64,000 nucleotides of DNA from Streptomyces sp. NBC_00370 (lineage in GTDB: Bacteria; Actinomycetota; Actinomycetes; Streptomycetales; Streptomycetaceae): NCBI RefSeq assembly GCF_036084755.1, contig NZ_CP107968.1:5976501-6040500 (forward strand), read 5' to 3'. Below are positions 8,384 through 15,480 of this stretch, in pieces (the first letter of the stretch is position 1; every line of letters starts with the position of its first letter). Under the pieces are notes generated by a model that was not told where the DNA came from, made no database searches, and saw nothing but the letters and a program-made list of their open reading frames with translations. The position numbers and the translations under genes are program-made.

Positions 8384-10924
8384 TCAGCCCGAAGCCGCGA
8401 TCAGCAGCTGGCCGAGCGCGATTCCGCCGTCGTTCGGGGGGAGCAGCCGGGGCCGCAGCACGGTGAAGCCCCGTTCGGCCAGGGTCCGTTCGGCGCCTTC
8501 GAGCAGCACGGCGTTCTGGAACACACCGCCGCCGAGCGCCACCACGTCGAGGCCCGTCCGGCTCCGGCAGTGCTCGGCGAGGTCGCCGACGAGGGTGACG
8601 ACGGCGGTGTGGAAACGCGCGGCGATCAGTTCGCCGGCGGTACCGGCCCGTACGTCGCCGACGACGGCACGGACCACCGGACCCGGATCCGCGATCACCG
8701 GCTCGTGGGAACCGGTGGCGGCGGCGGAGTCGAGGCCGAAGGCGTAACCCGTCCCCGCCGGTACGCCGACGCCGCGCGCCAGACCCTCCAGCGCGACGGC
8801 CGCCTCCGCCTCGTACGCCACCTCGTGCCGTACCCCGGCCAGTGAGGCGACGGCGTCGAAGAGCCGGCCCATGCTCGACGTCGGCACACAGCCGAAGCCG
8901 GTCCCGAACTGGTGGACCAGTACGTCCCGTTCCCTGGCCGGGCAGGCGGCGACCGCCGGAATGTCCTCGGCCCAGTCGACCCCGGCCGCGTGCAGATGCG
9001 CGAGCGCCATCCGGTAGGGCCGCAGCACACTCGCGTCACCGCCCGCGAGCGGCACGTAGCGCAGCCGCGCCGCCCGGTGGAACGACTTGTAGCCCGCGAC
9101 CAGCACCTCACCGCCCCAGGCGGCGCCGTCCGTGCCGTGCCCGGTGCCGTCGAAGGCGACCCCGATCACCCGCTCACCGGCCTCGACGCCGTGCTCACCC
9201 ATCACGGAGGCGATGTGCGCGTGGTGGTGCTGGACCGTACGGACCGGGCGGCCCGCCGCGTTCGTCCTCGCCCACTCCGCCGAGCGGTAGTCGGGATGCC
9301 CGTCCGCCACCAGCTGGCCGGGGGAGACGCCGGTGAGCTGTTCCAGCTGGGCCTCGGTCGCGGTCAGCGCCTCGACCGTGGCGAGGTCGTCCATGTCGCC
9401 GATGTGCTGGCTCACCCACGCGTACCGGCCCTCCGCCAGCGCGCAGGTGTTCTTCAGGTCGGCGCCGACAGCGAGCATCGGCGGCACCCCGAACGGCAGC
9501 GCCAGCGGCAGCGGCGCGTACCCACGCGAGCGGCGCAGCGGCAGCTCCGCCCCGGCGACGAACCGGCTCACCGAGTCGTCGCACGGCATCTGGATCTTCC
9601 GGTCGTGCCGCAGCCAGGCGTCGACCAGCGGCGCCAGCTCCGTCAGCGCCCGCGCGTCGTCGGTGACGATCGGCTCGCCCGAACGGTTGGCCGAGGTCAT
9701 CACCAGCGCGTCGGGCCCCGCCGGATCGTCGCCGATCCCGAACAGCAGCGTGTGCAGCGGTGTGTAGGGCAGCATCAGCCCGAGGTCGGGACTGCCCGGC
9801 GCCACCTCGTCGGAGAGCCCGGGGCCCGTCCTGCGCGGCAGCACGACGATCGGCCGCCGCACGCCGGTCAGCAGTGCCTCCTCGTCCTCGCTCAGCGACA
9901 CGAGCCCGGCGGCGGTCTCCAGGTCGGCGACCATCACGGCGAACGGCTTGCCGCCGCGCTGCTTACGGCGCCGCAGCTCCGCCACCGCCGTGTCGCTGCG
10001 CGCGTCGCAGGCGAGGTGGTAGCCGCCGAGCCCCTTGACCGCGACGATCCGGCCTTCGGCGAGCAACTGCCGCGCCACCCGCAGCGCTTCGGCGCCGTCG
10101 GCGGGCGAGCCGTCCTTGCGGATCAGTTCGAGCCGCGGCCCGCAGTCGTGGCAGGCGATCGGCTGGGCGTGGAAGCGCCGGTCGCCCGGATCCTCGTACT
10201 CCGCCCGGCACGCCTCGCACATCTCGAAGGCGGCCATCGTGGTCGCGGCCCGGTCGTAGGGCGTGCCGGTGACGATCGTGAACCGGGGGCCGCAGTGGGT
10301 GCAGGAGATGAAGGGGTGGCGGTGGCGCCGGTCCGCCGGGTCAGCCAGCTCGGCCAGACAGTCCTGGCAGGTCGCGACGTCGGGGGAGACCAGGGTGCGG
10401 GCGCGGTCACCCCCGGTGGAGTCCTCGATGGTGAATCCGGTGCCGCCGCGCGTCGGCTGCTCGGAGGTGTGGACGGCTTCGACGACCGCGAGCGGCGGCG
10501 GGCGCTCGATCAGCCGGCGGCCGAACTCGGCGACCGCCGGCTCGTCGCCCTCGACCTCGGCGACCACTCCGGCCGGGGTGTTCGTCACCCAGCCGGCCAG
10601 CATGAGTTCCGAGGCGAGGACATAGACGAACGGCCGGAAGCCCACGCCCTGCACGACGCCGTGCACCTCGTACCGCCGCCGGACCCGGCTCGTACCGCCG
10701 CTGCCCATCATGGCGAGACCGGCCAGCGCCTCGCGCGCCTTGGCCCGGTCGATCAGCTCCACGGCGAAGCCCATGTGCAGCAGCACCCAGTCACCCACGG
10801 CGGGCGGTGCGTCGAGCATGCCGATGTTGACGCGCCGCCGGGCGCCCTCGACGTCGACGAGCGCGAGCTGTCCCGCGTACCCCTCGACGATCTCCACGAC
10901 CTGACCGGGAATGCCAAGGCACAT
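8384..10924 (-). CDS. hypF: HypC-HypF fusion: chaperone domain joined to carbamoyltransferase
   Basis: An 846-residue open frame joins a complete HypC domain (MCLGIPGQV at residue 1, GDWVLLHMGFAVELID at 44-59) to a complete HypF. HypF begins near residue 82 with the acylphosphatase motif VHGVVQGVGFRPF, then two zinc-finger repeats (CQDCLAELADP...CTHCGPRF and CEACRAEYEDP...CHDCGPRL), a YrdC-like domain (KGLGGYHLACDA, TSANRSGEP) and a Kae1-like C-terminal domain (VQHHHAHIASVM, GGGVFQNAVL). HypF makes the carbamoyl group for HypE. I chose the ATG at 10924, which puts the HypC cysteine at position 2 and has AGGAG 9 nt upstream; the frame extends two codons further to a TTG. The junction at residues 72-73 is Met-Met (ATGATG), where separate genes would have an ATGA overlap. 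Confidence 0.9.
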   Translation of the reverse strand: MCLGIPGQVVEIVEGYAGQLALVDVEGARRRVNIGMLDAPPAVGDWVLLHMGFAVELIDRAKAREALAGLAMMGSGGTSRVRRRYEVHGVVQGVGFRPFVYVLASELMLAGWVTNTPAGVVAEVEGDEPAVAEFGRRLIERPPPLAVVEAVHTSEQPTRGGTGFTIEDSTGGDRARTLVSPDVATCQDCLAELADPADRRHRHPFISCTHCGPRFTIVTGTPYDRAATTMAAFEMCEACRAEYEDPGDRRFHAQPIACHDCGPRLELIRKDGSPADGAEALRVARQLLAEGRIVAVKGLGGYHLACDARSDTAVAELRRRKQRGGKPFAVMVADLETAAGLVSLSEDEEALLTGVRRPIVVLPRRTGPGLSDEVAPGSPDLGLMLPYTPLHTLLFGIGDDPAGPDALVMTSANRSGEPIVTDDARALTELAPLVDAWLRHDRKIQMPCDDSVSRFVAGAELPLRRSRGYAPLPLALPFGVPPMLAVGADLKNTCALAEGRYAWVSQHIGDMDDLATVEALTATEAQLEQLTGVSPGQLVADGHPDYRSAEWARTNAAGRPVRTVQHHHAHIASVMGEHGVEAGERVIGVAFDGTGHGTDGAAWGGEVLVAGYKSFHRAARLRYVPLAGGDASVLRPYRMALAHLHAAGVDWAEDIPAVAACPARERDVLVHQFGTGFGCVPTSSMGRLFDAVASLAGVRHEVAYEAEAAVALEGLARGVGVPAGTGYAFGLDSAAATGSHEPVIADPGPVVRAVVGDVRAGTAGELIAARFHTAVVTLVGDLAEHCRSRTGLDVVALGGGVFQNAVLLEGAERTLAERGFTVLRPRLLPPNDGGIALGQLLIAASG

Positions 10925-10926
10925 GT

Positions 10927-11421
10927 TCAAGGGCTCCTGGGCTCGGCGGGTTCGGCCGGCACGAGCCGCCGGACCAAGGTGCGTACCGCGTCGAGCGCTT
11001 CGGGTACGGCGGCGGAGACGGCATCGCTCAGCCCGATGCCCTCCTCCACCCCGGCCGGGGTGCAGCCCACGACGTAGGTGACCGGAAGAGTACCGCCCAG
11101 TTGGCCCAGATTTGCCAGTACTGCGACCGGATTCATCCCGTGTGCATCGAATTCACCCGTACCGAGGTCGTCGGGCCCGACTTCGAGCACGCTCACCTCA
11201 CCGGCGGCGCCGCCGCCCGGATACGCGTCGACCAGCACCAGCGCGTCGTACCCGTCGAGCAGGTCGTACGCGAGGTGCATGCCGCGGATGCCGTAGTCCG
11301 TGACCCGGACCGACGGCGGCAGGCCGCCCTCGCCCGCCAGCCGCCGTACGACCTCGGGGCCGAAGCCGTCGTCACCGAGGAAGAGGTTGCCGATGCCGGC
11401 GACCAGTACGCCGTCGGCCAC
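10927..11421 (-). CDS. Hydrogenase maturation endopeptidase (HyaD/HycI family)
   Basis: A 164-residue nickel-dependent protease that removes the C-terminal tail of the large subunit once the NiFe site is loaded. The start GVLVAGIGNLFLGDDGFGPEV carries the first acidic nickel ligand, VLVDAYPGG the second, and FDAHGMNP the histidine ligand. The substrate tail is present in this operon: the large subunit continues about 20 residues past its CGVH motif. The GTG start at 11421 lies 2 nt after the upstream stop, and its own stop is 2 nt from the HypC-HypF start. Very confident on family. Confidence 0.93.
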   Translation of the reverse strand: MADGVLVAGIGNLFLGDDGFGPEVVRRLAGEGGLPPSVRVTDYGIRGMHLAYDLLDGYDALVLVDAYPGGGAAGEVSVLEVGPDDLGTGEFDAHGMNPVAVLANLGQLGGTLPVTYVVGCTPAGVEEGIGLSDAVSAAVPEALDAVRTLVRRLVPAEPAEPRSP

Positions 11422-11423
11422 GG

Positions 11424-11633
11424 TCAGCCTCCGCCGGACTGCAGGTCCGGCGCGTCCGGGTGGTTCGGTGACTGCGGGTCGACCGAGGTGTCGGACTTCT
11501 CGTCCGAGCCGCCCTCGGGGCGGTCGGCCGGGCCGCCGGACGGCTTGTCGGAGCCGGTGTCGCGTGAGCCCTTGGCGCCGCGCTCCTCCTGTGGCTCCTC
11601 CGCCCGGTCCTCTGCTGGTGTGTCGTTCTTCAT
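11424..11633 (-). CDS. Small, highly polar, probably disordered hydrogenase-operon protein
   Basis: A 69-residue protein made almost entirely of Asp, Glu, Pro, Ser, Gly, Lys and Arg, with no hydrophobic core, so it is likely intrinsically disordered. The second ATG (11633) is preferred because AAGGA lies about 10 nt upstream; an in-frame ATG at 11642 is only 1-2 nt from the same motif. It sits between the 39-residue membrane peptide and the endopeptidase, with gaps of 2-14 nt. I do not recognise a family. It could be an assembly linker, or a poorly conserved frame kept by operon spacing. Confidence 0.5.
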   Translation of the reverse strand: MKNDTPAEDRAEEPQEERGAKGSRDTGSDKPSGGPADRPEGGSDEKSDTSVDPQSPNHPDAPDLQSGGG

Positions 11634-11646
11634 CGGATCCATGTCC

Positions 11647-11766
11647 TTACATCGCGCGCATGCGCAGGTAGCGGCGGACGTCGGGGATCGACATCACACC
11701 GACGACAACGGCCACGGCCGCGGCGGTCGCCGCGACGCCTGTGGTGATGATTCCCAGGGTCTTCAC
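11647..11766 (-). CDS. 39-residue single-span membrane peptide (DUF6893-like)
   Basis: This frame is shorter than usual gene-calling limits. It encodes one hydrophobic segment (about residues 5-26, IITTGVAATAAAVAVVVGVM) followed by a basic tail SIPDVRRYLRMRAM, predicting an N-out/C-in anchor by the positive-inside rule. The GTG start overlaps the stop of the 485-residue gene (GTGA) and GAGAGGAGAG lies just upstream, so expression is coupled. I recall short proteins of this form in Streptomyces hydrogenase loci (DUF6893). It may tether the soluble group 1h hydrogenase or its electron carrier to the membrane; that is inference. Confidence 0.65.
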   Translation of the reverse strand: MKTLGIITTGVAATAAAVAVVVGVMSIPDVRRYLRMRAM

Positions 11767-13220
11767 GATCGGCTCTCCTCTCGGTGTTCCGGCTCCGGTT
11801 CCGGGTGGCTCCCGGCGGGCAGCGGTTCCAGCTCGTCGGGGGCGAAGTAGAAATACCGGCCGTACCAGTCGTGCATGTCGGCCGCCGGATCGTCGACGAG
11901 TACGAGCGCGACATGCACCCCGCCGTCGACGTCCGAGAGCACGGCGGTCACCCGCGCCACCTGCCCGGCGAAGAACAGGTCCTGGGCGTCCGCGCGGCGG
12001 GAGGGGTGCACCCGTACGAGGCTGCCCTTGGCGACGCTGACGCCGTTGATCACGACCGCGTCGGTCGCGGGCCGGAAACCGGCGTCCGCCGCCGGGTCCC
12101 ACCAGGGCGCGCCGCCGGTGTCGAAGGACGCGGGCTCCGCGTCCCGCAGATCGGCGGGCGCGCCGGGCAGTTGGGCGGGTGCGGCGGGCGCCTCGCGCGG
12201 ATCGGCGTGCGGGTCGCGGAGCAGGCCGTGGAGCCGCTGGAGGTCGGCCGGTGACATGCCGTCACAGCGGTCGATGATCTCCCGGGCGCGCGGGTCGGTC
12301 GCCCGCGCCTCCGCCTTCTCCTCGTCCGTCATGGTCATGACCCGCAGCGTCAGGATCTCGTCGATCTCGGTGGAGTCGAAGAGGGCTCCCGCGCTCTGCT
12401 CGGCCACCTCGGGGTGGTCGTACAGGATGATCGGCGCACCGAGCACGGTGTCGGTGCTGCCCTTCGCCCCTGCCAGCACCGGCCAGCAGCGCCGCTGCCG
12501 GCAGCGCCCGGCCGCCGCCTCGGCTGCCGCCGGCGGCTCCAGCAGGGAGACGAACTCCGCGCCCTCCGCCCGGAGCAGCAGATGCGTGCCGATCAGCGAG
12601 GCGCGGATCGCCGCGTCCTTGTCGGCGGCGGTCGCCGCGTGCTCGTTGTCGACCGAGACCGTCAGCCGGACGAACCCGTCGTCCACGGCCGTCTCGGTAC
12701 GGACCCGGGCGGTCAGCTCCTCGCGGCGGCGCACGATACGGCCCACCCGTACGCCCCGCTCGTCGGTGAGCGCTTCGATCTCCTCGCCGCCCGGCACGGT
12801 GAGCAGTCGATCCGTCGGCCCGTCCAACGGCACGGTACCGAGGGCGATTTCCTGCTCCACCGCCTCGTCCCAGCTGAGCACCGACACACCGGCCACGGTG
12901 AGTTCACCGACGGGGGAGTGGCTGCCGTCCGCCTCCAGCCGCTGCACCTCGCGTACCTGGAGCTGGAGGAAGCGCAAATGGACGGTGACCCGGGCGGCCG
13001 TGCCTTCGGGTGCGTCCCCGGGCGCCGTCAGCAGGCACTGCATCGCCATGCCCGGGTCCTCGCCGAAGCTGGCGGGCGCCGCCGACGGCGGGCCGAGCAC
13101 CCCGAACTGCCAGCGCGACTGGTTCTTGTGCGAGCTGGCGCGGTACGGGTAGAGCAAGTACCCCTCGTACAGCACCGCGTCGGCGACCGTACGCACCTGG
13201 TCGAGGCCCGGCGCCGTCAT
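11763..13220 (-). CDS. Hydrogenase-operon conserved protein of 485 residues, function unknown
   Basis: A soluble acidic protein without a recognised catalytic motif. The first 260 residues look like a beta-rich domain (YLLYPYRASSHKNQSRWQFGV near the start). A middle stretch EIDEILTLRVMTMTDEEKAEA is helical, and the C-terminal part (KGSLVRVHPSRRADAQDLFF to the end) resembles a small beta-barrel with FFAGQVARVTAVLSDVDGGVHVALVLVDD. The ATG overlaps the upstream stop (ATGA) and its stop overlaps the 39-residue peptide (GTGA). I recall uncharacterised genes like it only in group 1h hydrogenase loci, so a dedicated assembly or electron-transfer accessory is the best guess. Confidence 0.6.
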   Translation of the reverse strand: MTAPGLDQVRTVADAVLYEGYLLYPYRASSHKNQSRWQFGVLGPPSAAPASFGEDPGMAMQCLLTAPGDAPEGTAARVTVHLRFLQLQVREVQRLEADGSHSPVGELTVAGVSVLSWDEAVEQEIALGTVPLDGPTDRLLTVPGGEEIEALTDERGVRVGRIVRRREELTARVRTETAVDDGFVRLTVSVDNEHAATAADKDAAIRASLIGTHLLLRAEGAEFVSLLEPPAAAEAAAGRCRQRRCWPVLAGAKGSTDTVLGAPIILYDHPEVAEQSAGALFDSTEIDEILTLRVMTMTDEEKAEARATDPRAREIIDRCDGMSPADLQRLHGLLRDPHADPREAPAAPAQLPGAPADLRDAEPASFDTGGAPWWDPAADAGFRPATDAVVINGVSVAKGSLVRVHPSRRADAQDLFFAGQVARVTAVLSDVDGGVHVALVLVDDPAADMHDWYGRYFYFAPDELEPLPAGSHPEPEPEHREESRS

Positions 13221-13858
13221 GTGACCACCTCGCCGACGTCGGCCAGCAGCATCCGCACGGTCTCGTCCCAGCTGATCAGGCCGCGCCGGGCGCGGAAGTC
13301 GGCGATCTGGTCCAGCACGTCCTGATCCAGCCTGATCCAGCCGGAGTTCGGAAAGTGCGAGGCGATCATCCGCCGCCACACGGCGACCGGCAGGTCGTAG
13401 CGGGCCTCGCAGTCCCACGGCACCTGCCGCACCCCGAACCCCGCGCTGCCCTTGGTGAACACCGTCCCGGAGAAGAGCAGGGTGAGCGGTACGGTGCCGT
13501 CGCGCAGCGCGTGCAGATAGCGCGAGCCGATCACGTCGAAGTCGTACGTGCACGGCAGCGGCAGATCGATCTCGGTGGCGCCGGTGAACCCCTGCACCGT
13601 GGTGTTGCACTGCATCCACAGGAACGGCCGCAGCGTGTCGGACCAGCGCTCACGCTCGCCGAACAGGCCGAGCAGCCCGTCCCGTTCGGCCGCGTCGTAG
13701 TGCCGGCGCTGCGGTTCGATACGGACCTGGCAGCGCAGCACGACCGCGTGGATCCGCTCGCCGGCGCCGTCCTCGATCCGCAGCCGCGCCGTCAGCTGCG
13801 GTGCGACGGTGTACGGCTCGGCGACGACGTCGAGCACGGAGAACTCCATCCCGCTCAT
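13217..13858 (-). CDS. Hydrogenase-operon conserved protein (DUF6084-like)
   Basis: A 213-residue soluble protein, beta-rich at the start (FSVLDVVAEPYTVAPQLTARLRI) with a central FDVIGSRYLHALRDGTVPLTLLFSGTVF-type region and a helical C terminus. It matches my recollection of DUF6084, found with group 1h hydrogenases. ATGA overlaps at both ends couple it to the DUF5947-like gene upstream and the 485-residue gene downstream. No metal-binding cluster is evident. Function unknown. Confidence 0.6.
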   Translation of the reverse strand: MSGMEFSVLDVVAEPYTVAPQLTARLRIEDGAGERIHAVVLRCQVRIEPQRRHYDAAERDGLLGLFGERERWSDTLRPFLWMQCNTTVQGFTGATEIDLPLPCTYDFDVIGSRYLHALRDGTVPLTLLFSGTVFTKGSAGFGVRQVPWDCEARYDLPVAVWRRMIASHFPNSGWIRLDQDVLDQIADFRARRGLISWDETVRMLLADVGEVVT

Positions 13859-14511
13859 CCGCGACCGCCGTCCAGGACCGCAGGCCGGCTGCGATCGGCG
13901 ACCTGCGCGAAGAACGCGTCCATCGCGTCGTGCGCCTCACGGCCGCCGTCGAAGCCGCGCCACAACGTGCGCAGCCTGCCGACCAGTTCGTAGCAGGCGT
14001 CGATCGGCACCAGATGGCAGGAGGACCCGTCCGGTCCTTTCGAGCGGCGCACCAGCAGGGCCTCCACGTCGGGGCGCAGCACGGCCAGCTCCGGGTTGGC
14101 CCGGACGATGGTGTCCCAGGCGTCCAGCGGCAGTTCGGACTCGGTCGCGCCCGCGGGTCCCGGGTAGAAGGCGATCGTGCGCTCCTGGAGCGAGTTGCGG
14201 AACAGGAACGCGAGCCCGACCGGGATCTGCAGCTCGTCCCAGGTCCGCTCGTCCAGGGGCAGCCCGTCGAAGCGCAGATACCGCTCGGGCACCGCGCGGT
14301 AGCGCAGCCGCGCTTCCGGGTCGCTGAAGAGCAGGTAGCAGGCCCGGCAACTGCACATCAGGGCCCGGCTGTCGAGGTTCACCACATGGGAGTGCTCGGC
14401 GCCGACCTGCTCGGCGCACATCTCGCAGCGCTCGCCCGCCACCGGTTGCGGGCGGTTGCGGGTGACCCGCAGCAGTGCGGCCACCGGGGACGGCCGGGAG
14501 CCGGCGATCAT
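13855..14511 (-). CDS. Hydrogenase-operon cysteine-rich protein (DUF5947-like)
   Basis: A 218-residue protein whose N-terminal third has two Cys pairs: ERCEMCAEQV near residues 28-37 and ALMCSCRACYLLF near residues 50-62. This four-to-five-cysteine arrangement suggests a zinc or Fe-S site. The rest is mixed alpha/beta with DELQIPVGLAFLFRNS. I recall this as DUF5947 in Streptomyces hydrogenase loci. It overlaps both neighbours by ATGA. It could be a second redox or assembly factor working with the NifU/Rieske-like protein upstream; this is inferred from the cysteines and position. Confidence 0.62.
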   Translation of the reverse strand: MIAGSRPSPVAALLRVTRNRPQPVAGERCEMCAEQVGAEHSHVVNLDSRALMCSCRACYLLFSDPEARLRYRAVPERYLRFDGLPLDERTWDELQIPVGLAFLFRNSLQERTIAFYPGPAGATESELPLDAWDTIVRANPELAVLRPDVEALLVRRSKGPDGSSCHLVPIDACYELVGRLRTLWRGFDGGREAHDAMDAFFAQVADRSRPAVLDGGRG

Positions 14512-15479
14512 GTCGCCACCGGCGCGGAAGAGGCCACCGGGGCCGGAACGGCCACCGACACGCTCGCGCCGTCCGCCAGCAGCGGCAGCGGGTCCAGATG
14601 CAACCCCTCGACGTCGAGGCAGGCGCCCGCGCGGCGTACGTCGTAGTGCGCCCGGCAGGCAGGGCAGCGCAGCACCGCGTCGCCCGAGGCGCCGCCGAGC
14701 CTGCGGGCCAGCGCCGCGCCCGCCAGCGACGTCTCGCACCGCGCGCAGCGGTCCCGGAAGGCGAACAGGTCGGCGCCGATCCGACAGGCCACGACGGGCA
14801 CGTCCGCGGCGGTGACCTGCGTGACGGCGCCCGACTCCAGCGCGAGCAGCTCGGGCACCGGCTGCCAGGACGCCCCGGCCTCGTCGGCGGCCGGCGCGCT
14901 CCCGTGCAGCCGGGAGAAAAGCGCCTCGACCGGGACGACCGGTCCTGCGGCGGCGGAGCCTTCCTCGTCGGCCGAGCGCACCTCGATCGTGGTGATCTCG
15001 GGCGCCGCCGCCTCGACGGCACCCTGCACGGCCAGCTTGAGCGTCGCGGACGACGACGGGCAGCCGTCGCAACTGCCCAGCAGCCGCAACCCGACGACTC
15101 CGTCGTCGGTGACACCGAGCAGTTCCACGTCGCCGCCGTGCGAGCCCAGATAGGGCCGCACGCTTTCCAGCGCCTGTTCGACCCGGGTCTCCACGCTGTA
15201 CGGGTGCAGCCCGTGCACCAGCAGCAGGCTGGCCACCAGATCGTCGGCCGCCAGCGCGGCCAGCGTCTCGTCGCCCAACTTCCCCTGCTCGTAGACGAGA
15301 TCGAGCAGCCGCTCAAGCCCCGCCCCGTAGAAGTCCGTGACGAGCCGGACCAGTTCCTCACTGCGCTCACGGGCGACGGCGCCGCCCGAGGCACTGGCGG
15401 CGATCAGGGTGTCGATGCGCTCGCCGGTCGCGCGCCAGTCCTCGGACGCGGGCGCGCGCTCACTCTGTTCTGTGGTCAC
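14508..15479 (-). CDS. NifU-domain protein fused to a Rieske-like all-cysteine domain
   Basis: A 323-residue protein. Residues about 85-150 form a NifU C-terminal-type domain with the Fe-S scaffold motif LLGSCDGCPSSSATLKLAV. The C-terminal part reads VACRIGADLFAFRDRCARCETSL and then VLRCPACRAHYDV, the layout of a Rieske domain but with Cys-x2-Cys in both loops where Rieske proteins have Cys-x-His and Cys-x2-His. It may therefore hold a rubredoxin-like iron, a zinc or a [2Fe-2S] cluster. The gene follows the large subunit by 1 nt. Fe-S proteins encoded beside mycobacterial Hhy/Huc hydrogenases have been proposed as electron relays; the same role is plausible here. Confidence 0.75.
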   Translation of the reverse strand: MTTEQSERAPASEDWRATGERIDTLIAASASGGAVARERSEELVRLVTDFYGAGLERLLDLVYEQGKLGDETLAALAADDLVASLLLVHGLHPYSVETRVEQALESVRPYLGSHGGDVELLGVTDDGVVGLRLLGSCDGCPSSSATLKLAVQGAVEAAAPEITTIEVRSADEEGSAAAGPVVPVEALFSRLHGSAPAADEAGASWQPVPELLALESGAVTQVTAADVPVVACRIGADLFAFRDRCARCETSLAGAALARRLGGASGDAVLRCPACRAHYDVRRAGACLDVEGLHLDPLPLLADGASVSVAVPAPVASSAPVAT

Positions 15480-15480
15480 G

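Noticed and set aside
8912..11077. 721-codon plus-strand frame opposite the HypC-HypF gene
   Set aside because: Composition is Arg/Gly/Ala/His-rich without any motif, typical of the antisense frame of a GC-rich gene.
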